The position numbers were made by a program, and so were the translations under genes. Source: Massilia kyonggiensis (GTDB lineage Bacteria; Pseudomonadota; Gammaproteobacteria; Burkholderiales; Burkholderiaceae_D). From it: a stretch of 64,000 nt of DNA. How positions within the stretch are numbered: position 1 is the stretch's first letter; each line of letters opens with the position of its first letter. The stretch is taken from assembly GCF_024756235.1 (NCBI RefSeq), contig NZ_JANUGY010000003.1, forward strand, positions 310,001-374,000, in the 5' to 3' direction. The notes below the pieces were generated by a model, which searched no databases, was not told where the DNA came from, and worked only from the letters and a program-made list of their open reading frames with translations. Positions 50,961 through 60,148 of the stretch are shown one piece after another.

Positions 50961-53036
50961 ATGAAACGTCTAACAAGCCAGCTCGGATGGGCTGCGCTTT
51001 CGCTCGTGGGCGCCGTCTCGCTCGCCTACGTCGCCCTCAAGCGCGGCGAATCCATCAACGCGGTCTGGGTCGTCATGGCGGCCGTCTGCGTCTACCTGAT
51101 CGCCTACCGCTTCTACAGCCTCTACATTGCCGACAAGGTGATGGGCCTCGACGCCCGCCGCCAGACGCCGGCGTACAAGTACAACGACGGCCTCGACTAC
51201 GTGCCGACGAACCGCTACGTGCTGTTCGGCCACCACTTCGCCGCGATCGCCGGCGCCGGCCCGCTGGTTGGCCCCGTGCTCGCCGCGCAGATGGGTTACC
51301 TGCCCGGCATGCTGTGGATCCTGGCCGGCGTCGTGTTCGCCGGCGCCGTGCAGGACTTCATGGTCCTGTTCCTGTCGATGCGCCGCGACGGCCGCTCGCT
51401 CGGCGACCTGATCAAGTCCGAGATGGGCGAGATCCCCGGCGTCATCGCCCTGTTCGGCACCTTCATGATCATGGTGATCATCCTGGCCGTGCTGGCGCTG
51501 ATCGTCGTGAAGGCCCTGACCGGCTCGCCGTGGGGCTCGTTCACCGTGATGGCGACGATCCCGATCGCGCTGTTCATGGGCATCTATTCGCGCTACATCC
51601 GCGTGGGCCGCATCGGCGAAGTGTCGCTGATCGGCTTCGTGCTGCTGATCGGCGCCATCGTCGGCGGCCAGTACGTGCACGATTCCGCCGTCTGGGGCCC
51701 GATGTTCACGTTCACCGGCACGCAGCTGACCTGGATGCTGATCGGCTACGGCTTCGTCGCCTCCGTGATCCCCGTGTGGCTGCTGCTGGCGCCGCGCGAC
51801 TACCTGTCGACCTTCCTCAAGATCGGCACCATCGTCGGCCTCGCGCTGGGCATCGTGTTCGTCGCCCCGATGCTGCAGATGCCGTCGATCACCCGCTTCA
51901 TCGACGGCACCGGCCCGGCCTGGTCCGGCACGCTGTTCCCGTTCCTGTTCATCACCATCGCCTGCGGCGCCGTGTCCGGCTTCCACGCGCTGATCTCGTC
52001 GGGCACCACGCCGAAGATGATCGAGAGCGAGACTCACGCCCGCTTCATCGGCTACGGCGGCATGCTGATGGAATCGTTCGTCGCCATCATGGCCCTCGTC
52101 GCCGCGTCGACCATCGATCCGGGCGTCTATTTCGCGATGAACAGCCCGGCCGCCGTGCTCGGCACGACCGCCCAGACGGCCGCCGCCGCGGTCTCCAACT
52201 GGGGCTTCGTGATCACGCCTGACCAGCTGACCCAGATGGCCAAGGACGTCGGCGAGAACACCATCATCTCGCGCGCCGGCGGCGCGCCGACCCTGGCCGT
52301 CGGCATGGCCCACATCCTGTCGAACGTCGTCGGCGGCAAGGCGATGATGGCGTTCTGGTACCACTTCGCGATCCTGTTCGAAGCCCTGTTCATCCTGACC
52401 GCCGTCGATGCCGGCACCCGCGCCGGCCGCTTCATGCTGCAAGACCTGCTGGGCGCCTTCGTCCCGTCGCTGAAACGCACGGACTCGCTGCCGGCGAACC
52501 TGATCGCCACCGGCCTGTGCGTCGCCGCCTGGGGCTACTTCCTGTACCAGGGCGTCGTCGATCCGCTGGGCGGCATCAACACGCTGTGGCCGCTGTTCGG
52601 TATCGCCAACCAGATGCTGGCCGGTATCGCGCTCACGCTGGGCACCGTCGTGCTGTTCAAGATGAAGCGCGGCCAGTACGCCTGGGTCACGATCGTCCCG
52701 ACCATCTGGCTGCTGATCTGCACGCTGTCGGCCGGCTGGCTGAAGATCTTCGACCCGAACGTCAAGGTCGGCTTCCTGGCGCACGCGAACAAATTCCAGA
52801 CTGCGCTCGACCAGGGCCAGGTGCTGGCACCGGCCAAGTCGCTCGACCAGATGGGCCGCATCGTCTTCAACGACTACGTCGACGCCACCCTGTGCGGCTT
52901 CTTCATGGTCGTCGTGCTGGCCGTCGTGCTGTACGGTTTCCGCACCGCGCTGGCCGCCCGCAAGAACGCCCGTCCGAGCGCCCAGGAAACGCCGTACGTC
53001 GCGGCACCCGCCGCCTCGATGGCCGAGGTGCAGTGA
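50961..53036 (+). CDS. cstA: Carbon starvation protein CstA, pyruvate transporter
   Basis: 691-residue inner-membrane transporter with about 16 hydrophobic segments. CstA homologues take up pyruvate (and some peptides) with protons. Family text is abundant: [52 protein letters not shown] and [48 protein letters not shown] precedes the ATG at 50961. It is coupled to the YbdD-like gene by a 1-nt overlap and faces a histidine kinase/regulator pair. Confidence 0.96.
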   Translation: MKRLTSQLGWAALSLVGAVSLAYVALKRGESINAVWVVMAAVCVYLIAYRFYSLYIADKVMGLDARRQTPAYKYNDGLDYVPTNRYVLFGHHFAAIAGAGPLVGPVLAAQMGYLPGMLWILAGVVFAGAVQDFMVLFLSMRRDGRSLGDLIKSEMGEIPGVIALFGTFMIMVIILAVLALIVVKALTGSPWGSFTVMATIPIALFMGIYSRYIRVGRIGEVSLIGFVLLIGAIVGGQYVHDSAVWGPMFTFTGTQLTWMLIGYGFVASVIPVWLLLAPRDYLSTFLKIGTIVGLALGIVFVAPMLQMPSITRFIDGTGPAWSGTLFPFLFITIACGAVSGFHALISSGTTPKMIESETHARFIGYGGMLMESFVAIMALVAASTIDPGVYFAMNSPAAVLGTTAQTAAAAVSNWGFVITPDQLTQMAKDVGENTIISRAGGAPTLAVGMAHILSNVVGGKAMMAFWYHFAILFEALFILTAVDAGTRAGRFMLQDLLGAFVPSLKRTDSLPANLIATGLCVAAWGYFLYQGVVDPLGGINTLWPLFGIANQMLAGIALTLGTVVLFKMKRGQYAWVTIVPTIWLLICTLSAGWLKIFDPNVKVGFLAHANKFQTALDQGQVLAPAKSLDQMGRIVFNDYVDATLCGFFMVVVLAVVLYGFRTALAARKNARPSAQETPYVAAPAASMAEVQ

Positions 53037-53233
53037 TGCTCGGCGCGCTGGCACAGGCGGGCCGCTACCTCGGGCAAAGCATGCGTCTGATGGTCGGCCT
53101 GCCGGAATACGACACCTATGTGGCGCACATGGAGAAGACCCATCCGGACCAGCCGGTCATGAGCTACGAGGAGTTCTTCCGCGAGCGCCAGGAAGCGCGG
53201 TACGGTAGCGGCAAGCGCGGGGGATGCTGCTGA
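53036..53233 (+). CDS. YbdD/YjiX family small protein (CstA partner)
   Basis: 65 residues: [56 protein letters not shown] is the DUF466 signature, ending in CC. Its ATG shares the last A of the cstA stop. The family is needed for CstA-type transport in E. coli. A terminator follows. Confidence 0.95.
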   Translation: MLGALAQAGRYLGQSMRLMVGLPEYDTYVAHMEKTHPDQPVMSYEEFFRERQEARYGSGKRGGCC

Positions 53234-53262
53234 AGCTCCCGCTGATCAGAGCCTCAAACAAC

Positions 53263-53297
53263 GCGGGACGCCAGGTGCGTCCCGCTTCGTCTTTCTG
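53263..53297 (+). terminator. Terminator after cstA-ybdD
   Basis: GCGGGACGC-CAGGT-GCGTCCCGC hairpin followed by a T-rich stretch (TTCGTCTTTCT), 29 nt after the stop codon. Confidence 0.75.
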
Positions 53298-53312
53298 ACC
53301 ATTATCCCGGCG

Positions 53313-53726
53313 TTACGCGCCGCCCGTGCCGCTTCGTCGCGGCGGCGCATCCGGACACTCGCTGACCCATCTGGTGACGGTCATCCACTTTAATCTCTCT
53401 CCGATCGTATCCATGCGCAGGCAGTCGCCTTTCTTCTCGTAGAATAGGACGCATCGCGCGCTATCCGACGAACAGGAGTCGACCTCGAAAATCTTGCGCG
53501 CGGTGAGCTCCAATTCGGCGCCACTGTACTCGTAACCGTCGTCTGCATGCCTGCGGACAGGCTTCCATCCGTGTTTGATAAGCGTGGCCCGCGCATTCAA
53601 CAACGGCTGACCGGTCGTGATACCGGCCGGACCGCGTTGAACATCGCCCCGCACGCCGTCCGCGTACGCGCTGCCAGCGAAAAGGCAGCAACACACAACG
53701 ACCGCTTTCCTCATCAGGAGGTTCAT
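53313..53726 (-). CDS. Putative periplasmic immunity protein of the PAAR-linked muramidase
   Basis: 137 residues from the ATG at 53726. A signal peptide (VVVCCCLFAGSAYA, cleavage about 22) is followed by a small domain with paired Cys (DSCSSDSARCVLFYEKKGDCLR, SECPD). Its start overlaps the muramidase stop by 4 nt (ATGA), with GGAGGAACAGG upstream. The location and coupling fit protection of the cell's own periplasm from the muramidase. The immunity role is inferred from context. Confidence 0.65.
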   Translation of the reverse strand: MNLLMRKAVVVCCCLFAGSAYADGVRGDVQRGPAGITTGQPLLNARATLIKHGWKPVRRHADDGYEYSGAELELTARKIFEVDSCSSDSARCVLFYEKKGDCLRMDTIGERLKWMTVTRWVSECPDAPPRRSGTGGA

Positions 53727-54334
53727 TTTCCTGTTCCTCCAGCGGCTTTGTAGGCCGCCAAAAACTCCGAGTATTCGACATAGGGCTGCGGAGGATAGTG
53801 GTTGGCTAAACCGGGCCCTTCGGGCAATGCTGCCCATTTAAGCGCTGCCTTCGGCATGGCACCTGCAACATCACCGGCCTTGATCTTGTCGATGACGCCA
53901 ATACTGCGCAGCATTTCCACAGCGATGAGATCTTGCGTATTTGGCGAAAAGTCCGTGAGCCCCATCTTCCCGCCAAATTGGCGCCAGGTATCTATCGTAA
54001 TTTGATACATTCCCGCTGCCGTCGTCTTGCCGCCGAATCCGGGGCCCGGATGAGTCGACGTGTCGGTGAACCGCCATGGGTCGTTCTTCTTTCCCTTGAC
54101 GGCACCATATTTGAAATCATACCCGCCTCCCTCGGCCGCACCGATTGCCTTCAAATACGCTGCTACGTTCGGGTGGGCCAAATATGCCTTGTTTTCCTCG
54201 AGTCTCTCATTTCTTTCCTGCGCCACGCGAATGGCTTTGGCCTCCGCGCTTTCCTTGGGCGTGGTGGTCACTTTCGCCTGATGTCGCATAAGCCGCCCGG
54301 ATGGCGATTTGATCACGGCTGGTGAACTACTCAT
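53723..54334 (-). CDS. Lysozyme-like muramidase, putative PAAR-delivered type VI effector
   Basis: 203 residues without a signal peptide. After a basic N-terminal part, the lysozyme-like domain (about 58-200) reads AAEGGGYDFKYGAVKGKKNDPWRFTD, then GKTTAAGMYQITIDTWRQFG and LTDFSPNTQDLIAVEML. These are hallmarks of phage-type glycoside hydrolases that cleave the glycan of peptidoglycan; the Glu of AEGG is the likely catalytic acid. GAGGAA precedes the ATG. It lies 9 nt after the PAAR gene and overlaps the signal-peptide gene, so PAAR, effector and immunity form one operon. Confidence 0.8.
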   Translation of the reverse strand: MSSSPAVIKSPSGRLMRHQAKVTTTPKESAEAKAIRVAQERNERLEENKAYLAHPNVAAYLKAIGAAEGGGYDFKYGAVKGKKNDPWRFTDTSTHPGPGFGGKTTAAGMYQITIDTWRQFGGKMGLTDFSPNTQDLIAVEMLRSIGVIDKIKAGDVAGAMPKAALKWAALPEGPGLANHYPPQPYVEYSEFLAAYKAAGGTGK

Positions 54335-54343
54335 GACTTCCTC

Positions 54344-54886
54344 TCATACATAAATGTCGACGTCCTCGGCTTCGGTTGTTGAAGACAACAAGTGGGTTTT
54401 ACCCTCAGCATCGGATACGCCGTGCTCGACTTCGCCCGAAGCCCTGACGATTGCATATTCCGTGTAAGCGAGGATGGCGCCGGTTTCGACATCGACAAGT
54501 ACATAGTGATCATCGAAGACGGAATCGTTTGCCGATAACGCGTTCGTTGTACGGAGGTCGCCCGGTCCTACAGCCCGCCCGGACGAAGCAGCAGACTCGG
54601 AGCCGCCGCCGACCTCGATGGTGTCTGTCATTTGCGATGCGATCAAAATAGCACCGCATGAGGTTCGCATTCCTTCAACAGCGATCCGGATTCCCATCAT
54701 GGTCGCGTTAACAGCCCCTTCAACAATAACGTGCGATCCAGAGCATTTGGGGCAGGTGACGCGATGTCCCACGCCTGCCGCCGGCTTTCCATGAATGATG
54801 AAGAACTGGTGCCCCTCGATCACGGTTCCCCCGTGCGAGGTCCGATCTCCCATACGGACAATTGCTTTCTCTCCCAATGTGCTCAT
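54344..54886 (-). CDS. PAAR domain protein (type VI spike tip)
   Basis: 180 residues. The PAAR domain (about 5-90) reads IVRMGDRTSHGGTVIEGHQFFIIHGKPAAGVGHRVTCPKC followed by HVIVEGAVNATMMGIRIAVEGMRTSCGAILIAS, with the usual His/Cys metal ligands. The C-terminal 90 residues are a small extension (DDHYVLVDVETGAILAYTEYAIVRASGE) that may bind the cargo. It tips the VgrG spike and carries effectors. No VgrG or sheath gene is nearby, so it is an orphan module. Confidence 0.9.
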   Translation of the reverse strand: MSTLGEKAIVRMGDRTSHGGTVIEGHQFFIIHGKPAAGVGHRVTCPKCSGSHVIVEGAVNATMMGIRIAVEGMRTSCGAILIASQMTDTIEVGGGSESAASSGRAVGPGDLRTTNALSANDSVFDDHYVLVDVETGAILAYTEYAIVRASGEVEHGVSDAEGKTHLLSSTTEAEDVDIYV

Positions 54887-55144
54887 CCTTTCTATCGCAA
54901 CTTCCGAGTGATATCAAAACGTTTCAATAGACGTGCCACACTACACATCAGTGTACGGTGCCTGTTGTGCTCATAGCAATCGATTACCTGCCAAACGCTC
55001 GCCATCCATTCCCCCACTTTGCGCCAGCACAAACGGCGCCCCATATCCCTCACCTATAGTCAGTTCCTGCAAGAATTTGCTTTCTTGCATGGTGAACCTG
55101 CACGCAGGTTCGTTCGCAGCGCGACCGCCGGATCCGCCCAACCC

Positions 55145-57982
55145 ATGCAGACTCTCGATCGCTCAAGCCTCAACCGAAAACTGACGTCGATGTGCCTGCA
55201 GGCCGCCGCCAGCGCGCTGCTCGTCGTGTACGTCGCCTTTGCCCTGGCGACGGTGACCGGCGAGCGCCGCGAAGAACGGCAGGAACTGGAGGCGCTGGCC
55301 GCCGTGCTCGCGCAGGGCGGGCTCGACGCCGTGCAGTTCAACGACCGCCGCCTCGCCACGCAGCTGCTGGCCGCGCTGGAAGCACGCCGGGGCCTTGCGT
55401 CCGCCGTCCTGTACGACCGCAAGGGGCAACCGTTCGCCGTCTGGCATGCGCCCGGCAATGACGCCGCGGGAACCGTCGAGGCGCTCGGCGGGCTCGACGC
55501 CGACACCCTCGCGGCGGCGGCCGATGCCGGCAGCCGTCCGTGGCTGCCCGTGCTGCGCGTCTACCGCGTGCTCGGCGCCCCGCTTGACGGCGATGGCCCC
55601 GCGCTGCCGCCCGTCGGCGCCGTCATGATCGAGAGCGACCTCGCGCCCCTGTGGCTGGACATCGCGCGCGCGCTGGGCGTGATGGCCGTCGCGCTGGCCG
55701 CCGCGCTGCTGACGGCGTTCGTGCTGGTGCGCCGGCTGCGGCGCAGCATCAGCGACCCGATCGGCAAGTTGATCAACGCGGCCCAGAAGGTGTCCGCCAG
55801 CCAGAACTACACGCTGCGCATCGCCCACAACCGCAACGACGAGCTGGGCGTGCTGATCGACAGCTTCAACAACATGCTCGCGCAGATCGAAGGCCGCGGC
55901 GCCGCGCTCACGCACCACCGCGACGAACTGGAACGCCAGGTCGGCGTGCGCACCGAGCAGCTGGAAAAGGCGAAGAACGCCGCCGAGGCGGCGAGCCGCG
56001 CCAAGAGCGCCTTCCTCGCCACGATGAGCCACGAGATCCGCACCCCGATGAACGGCGTGCTCGGGATGACGGAAATGCTGCTGGGGACGGAGCTCACCGA
56101 CACGCAGCGCAATTACACGCGGCTGGTGAAACAGTCGGGCGAGCACCTCCTCGTGATCATCAACGACATCCTCGACTTTTCCAAGATCGAGGCCGGCAAG
56201 CTCACCGTCGAGTACATCAATTTCAACCTGTGGGACCTGCTGGACGACATCCACACGGTCTACACGCCGCAGGCCGAGGCCAAGAACATCCTCCTCCACT
56301 TCGACATCGCCAACGACATCCCCGTCGCCATCTGCGGCGACCCGAACCGGCTGCGCCAGATCATGGCCAACCTGCTCGGCAACGCGGTCAAGTTCACGGA
56401 CCAGGGCCGCATTCTCGCCACGGTGCGCATCGCGAGCGAGGACAACCAGGCCGTGATGCTGCGCTTCGAAGTGCACGACACGGGCATCGGCATCTCGCGG
56501 GAAGCCCGCAGCCGCATCTTCGAGGCCTTCTCGCAGGCCGACGATTCCACGACGAGGAAGTACGGCGGCACCGGCCTCGGTCTCGCGATCTCCAAGCAGC
56601 TCGTCGAACTGATGGGCGGCTCGATCGGCGTAGAAAACGCGCTCACGCAGGGGTCCGTGTTCTGGTTCACGGTGGCCTTCGACAAGCGCCGCGTCGATCC
56701 GGATGCGGCGGGTGACCACCAGCACACGATCGACGGCCTGCGCGTGCTCCTCGTCGACGAGAGCGAGTCGAGCCGCATCGGCCTCGAACGCCACCTGGCC
56801 ACGTGGCGCGTCGAATGCGACGCGGCGGAGAGCGCGGACGAAGCGCTGGAGCGCCTGGACGAGGCGGCGCGCGCCGGCCGGCCGTACGATGCCGCGATCC
56901 TCGACATGGAGTTGTCCCACACGAGCGGCCTGCTGCTGGCCGCGCAGATCAAGTCCGACCCGGCCACGCGCGCCACGCGGCTCGTGCTGCTCAGCCCCGA
57001 ACGGCTCGCCGCCGATCCCGTGCAGCGGCGCGAGGCCGGCGTCGCTTACCAGTTGATCAAGCCGGCGCGCGCGGCCGACCTGTTCGCCTGCCTGGCGACG
57101 CCGCCCCGCGGCCAGGTGGCGCCGGCGCCGCGCTTCATTCCGCCGCGTCCCCTGCAGCTGGACGCCAGCCGCCCGCGCACGCGCCGCGTGCTGCTGGCCG
57201 AGGACAATCCGGTCAACGTCGAGGTGGCGCGGGCGATGCTGGAAAGCCTCGACCTGCAGGTCGATTGCGCGCGCAACGGCGAAGACGCGCTGCAGGCAGT
57301 GCGCACGAACTCCTACGATGCGGTGCTGATGGATTGCCAGATGCCCGTGATGGACGGCTTTGCCGCGACGGCCGCGATCCGGCGCGAAGAGCGCGAGGCG
57401 GGCCGCGGCCGCGTGCTGCCCATCATCGCCATCACGGCGAACGCGCTGCAGGGCGACCGCGAAGCGTGCCTCGCGGCCGGCATGGACGACTACCTGTCGA
57501 AGCCGTTCAGCCAGCAGGAAATCGCGGCCGTGATCGGGCGCTGGATGGCGCTGCCGCTCGCCGCCACCGTACACCACGACGACGAGCCGCCGCGGCTGCC
57601 GCCCGCATCCGTCGAAGTGATCCAGCGCGACGTCATCAACCGCGTGGCGCTCGACAAGATCCGCGCCCTGTCGCGCGACCGCGGCGACGCCCTCGTGCAG
57701 AAGGTCATCGCGGCCTACGTCGACGACACGCCGCAGCAGTTGCGCACCCTGCGCACCGCCATCGACGGTCTCGACACGGGCAATGTGCGCCGCATCGCGC
57801 ACACGCTGAAATCGGCCAGCGCCAACGTCGGCGCCGAGGCCCTCGCCGCCCTGTGCAAGGAACTGGAGCACCTGGGCCGCGCCGACACCACCGAAGGCGC
57901 GGACGCGATCCTGACCGACATGGAACAGGAGTTCCAGGCCGTAAGGCATTCGCTCACCGCCATCCTCGAAAAGGAAACCTGA
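55145..57982 (+). CDS. Hybrid sensor histidine kinase (HAMP-HisKA-HATPase-REC-REC-Hpt)
   Basis: 945 residues. Two membrane spans (about 14-34 and 178-200) flank a periplasmic sensor. HAMP (about 200-255), HisKA with [15 protein letters not shown] (His about 300), HATPase (about 410-525, [18 protein letters not shown]) follow. A first receiver-like domain contains [10 protein letters not shown] and AILDMEL, and a second full receiver has [15 protein letters not shown] and DCQMPVMDG. An Hpt domain (about 850-945, [15 protein letters not shown]) ends the protein. The ATG at 55145 is the best guess; no ribosome binding site is visible. The next gene, 1 nt later, is the likely output. Confidence 0.9.
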   Translation: MQTLDRSSLNRKLTSMCLQAAASALLVVYVAFALATVTGERREERQELEALAAVLAQGGLDAVQFNDRRLATQLLAALEARRGLASAVLYDRKGQPFAVWHAPGNDAAGTVEALGGLDADTLAAAADAGSRPWLPVLRVYRVLGAPLDGDGPALPPVGAVMIESDLAPLWLDIARALGVMAVALAAALLTAFVLVRRLRRSISDPIGKLINAAQKVSASQNYTLRIAHNRNDELGVLIDSFNNMLAQIEGRGAALTHHRDELERQVGVRTEQLEKAKNAAEAASRAKSAFLATMSHEIRTPMNGVLGMTEMLLGTELTDTQRNYTRLVKQSGEHLLVIINDILDFSKIEAGKLTVEYINFNLWDLLDDIHTVYTPQAEAKNILLHFDIANDIPVAICGDPNRLRQIMANLLGNAVKFTDQGRILATVRIASEDNQAVMLRFEVHDTGIGISREARSRIFEAFSQADDSTTRKYGGTGLGLAISKQLVELMGGSIGVENALTQGSVFWFTVAFDKRRVDPDAAGDHQHTIDGLRVLLVDESESSRIGLERHLATWRVECDAAESADEALERLDEAARAGRPYDAAILDMELSHTSGLLLAAQIKSDPATRATRLVLLSPERLAADPVQRREAGVAYQLIKPARAADLFACLATPPRGQVAPAPRFIPPRPLQLDASRPRTRRVLLAEDNPVNVEVARAMLESLDLQVDCARNGEDALQAVRTNSYDAVLMDCQMPVMDGFAATAAIRREEREAGRGRVLPIIAITANALQGDREACLAAGMDDYLSKPFSQQEIAAVIGRWMALPLAATVHHDDEPPRLPPASVEVIQRDVINRVALDKIRALSRDRGDALVQKVIAAYVDDTPQQLRTLRTAIDGLDTGNVRRIAHTLKSASANVGAEALAALCKELEHLGRADTTEGADAILTDMEQEFQAVRHSLTAILEKET

Positions 57983-57983
57983 C

Positions 57984-60134
57984 ATGCCAGCCCCTACCCC
58001 CAACCAGCGCGGCATCGTGTTGGTCGCTGATGACGATCCGGTGATGCGCTTATTGATGCTCGAGATGCTGGAGGGCGTCGGCCTGGAAGGCATCGAGGCC
58101 GCGGACGGCCAGGAAGCCGTCGCCCTCGCGCACGCGCGCACGCCCGACCTGATCCTGCTGGACGTCGAGATGCCGAAGATGGACGGCTTCGCCGCGTGTC
58201 GCGCGATCCGGGACCTGCCGAATGGCGCGATGGTCCCGATCGTGATGGTCACCGGCGGCGACGACCTGGAAGCCGTCACCAATGCCTACGAGGCCGGCGC
58301 CACCGACTTCGTGTCCAAGCCGATCAACTGGCCCATCCTCGGCCACCGCGTGCTGTACGTGCTGCGTGCAAGCGATGCCATCGTCCGCCTGCGCATCGCC
58401 GATGCCCAGAACCGCGCCGTGCTGGCCGCCATCCCCGACACGTTCTTCCGCATGTCGCGCGACGGCTACTATCTTGATTACGAGCCGGGCCGCGATAGGC
58501 CGGGCCGCGGCGTGCGCGACGCCGGCGTCGACGAGCAGATCGTCGGCCGCCACGTGACCGACGTCCTGCCGCGCGACATCGCCGAGCGCCTGCTCGAACA
58601 GGTGGGCATGGCCCTGCACGTGCAACAGGTGCGCTCGGTCGAATACGAGTTGATCCGCTTCGGCGAAGCCCAGCATTTCGAGGCGCGCCTCGTCGCCACG
58701 GGCCCGAACGAAGTGCTGGGCCTCGTGCGCGACATCAGCGAGAGAAAGCGCGCGGAAGAACAGATCCGGCGCCTCGCCTATTGCGACAGCCTGACCGGCA
58801 TCCCGAACCGCCAGGCCTTTCTGGAAATGCTGGAACGCGAACTGCAGCGCTCGAAGATCGGCAACAAGAAGTTCGCCGTGCTGTTCATGGACCTGGACGC
58901 CTTCAAGCGCATCAACGACACGCTGGGCCACAACGTGGGCGACCAGTTGCTGAAGCAGGTGTCGGACCGCCTGCGCGAGACGATCCGCCCGAACGACCTG
59001 CTGTCGCGCGGCGACCTGCTCCCGCGCGCAGACGCTCCCAACAGCGCAGGCACGAACCTCGCGCGCCTGGGCGGCGACGAATTCACGATCCTGATCCCCG
59101 ATCTGGAACGGGTCGAACACGCGCTCAACGTGGCGCATCGTGTAAAAGATGCGATGCGCCGCCCGTTCGTCATCGAAGGCAACGAGATCTTCGTGACGGC
59201 CAGCATCGGCATCTCGCTGTTCCCCGAGGACGGCGACGACTGCACCTCCCTGCTGAAATACGCCGACACCGCGATGTACCACGCGAAGAACTGCGGCAAG
59301 AACAACGCCAAGCTGTATTCGTCGTCGCTGACGATGCAGATCATGAGCCACGTGAAGCTGGAAGTCGGCCTGCGCCGCGCGCTGCAGAACGACGAGCTGT
59401 ACCTGCTTTATCAACCGCAGCTCGATGTGCGCTCGTCCGAGATCGTCGGCGTGGAAGCTCTCGTGCGCTGGCGCCATGCGGAGCGCGGCGTCGTCTCGCC
59501 CAACGAATTCATCCCGCTGGCCGAAGAGACGGGACTGATCGTGCCGATCGGCGAATGGGTGCTGCGCACCGCGTGCAGCCAGGCGCGCCACTGGCAGAAA
59601 TTCGCGCGCCGTCCCGTGCGCATCGCCGTGAACCTGTCGGCCAAGCAGTTCAAGGACGAGAACCTGTCGCAGATCGTGCTCTCGGCCCTGCACGACACGG
59701 GGCTCGACCCGCGCCTGCTCGAGCTGGAACTGACGGAAGGCACGCTGATGGACGACGCGAAGGCCACGCTGGCCACGCTGGAACAGCTGCGCGGCATCGG
59801 CGTGTATCTTTCGATCGACGACTTCGGCACCGGCTATTCATCGATGAACTACCTGAAGCGCTTCGACGTGCGCGCGCTGAAGATCGACCGCAGCTTCATC
59901 AGCGGCCTGCCGCAGGATTCCGAAAACGCCGCGATCACACGCGCCATCATCGCGATGGCGCACGGTCTCAAGATGGTCGTCGTGGCGGAAGGCGTCGAGA
60001 CGGGCGAGCAGCTCGTGCTGCTGGAAGAATACGGCTGCGACCTCGTGCAGGGTTTTTATCTCGGGCGGCCCGCCCCCGCGGACGCGGTGACGGGCATGCT
60101 GCAGAAGTTGTGGGTGCCGATGGCGGCGCGCTGA
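57984..60134 (+). CDS. REC-PAS-GGDEF-EAL response regulator
   Basis: 716 residues. Receiver (about 10-130: [16 protein letters not shown], phospho-Asp in [12 protein letters not shown], Lys in VSKPI), PAS-like region (about 145-255), GGDEF (about 265-445, LGGDEF intact) and EAL (about 455-705, [35 protein letters not shown]). A 17-residue insert stands just before the GGDEF motif. Both catalytic centres look functional. It starts 1 nt after the hybrid kinase stop, so phosphate from the kinase's Hpt probably sets its c-di-GMP activity. Confidence 0.93.
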   Translation: MPAPTPNQRGIVLVADDDPVMRLLMLEMLEGVGLEGIEAADGQEAVALAHARTPDLILLDVEMPKMDGFAACRAIRDLPNGAMVPIVMVTGGDDLEAVTNAYEAGATDFVSKPINWPILGHRVLYVLRASDAIVRLRIADAQNRAVLAAIPDTFFRMSRDGYYLDYEPGRDRPGRGVRDAGVDEQIVGRHVTDVLPRDIAERLLEQVGMALHVQQVRSVEYELIRFGEAQHFEARLVATGPNEVLGLVRDISERKRAEEQIRRLAYCDSLTGIPNRQAFLEMLERELQRSKIGNKKFAVLFMDLDAFKRINDTLGHNVGDQLLKQVSDRLRETIRPNDLLSRGDLLPRADAPNSAGTNLARLGGDEFTILIPDLERVEHALNVAHRVKDAMRRPFVIEGNEIFVTASIGISLFPEDGDDCTSLLKYADTAMYHAKNCGKNNAKLYSSSLTMQIMSHVKLEVGLRRALQNDELYLLYQPQLDVRSSEIVGVEALVRWRHAERGVVSPNEFIPLAEETGLIVPIGEWVLRTACSQARHWQKFARRPVRIAVNLSAKQFKDENLSQIVLSALHDTGLDPRLLELELTEGTLMDDAKATLATLEQLRGIGVYLSIDDFGTGYSSMNYLKRFDVRALKIDRSFISGLPQDSENAAITRAIIAMAHGLKMVVVAEGVETGEQLVLLEEYGCDLVQGFYLGRPAPADAVTGMLQKLWVPMAAR

Positions 60135-60148
60135 CGCTTACCTGACAT

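Noticed and set aside
50970-53054. A 694-residue open frame on the minus strand
   Set aside because: It is the antisense of cstA, rich in Arg/Asp/Gly/His with no domain; cstA on the plus strand is certain.
55163-58282. A 1039-residue open frame on the minus strand
   Set aside because: It is the shadow of the hybrid kinase and response regulator genes, a high-GC artefact without protein-like features.
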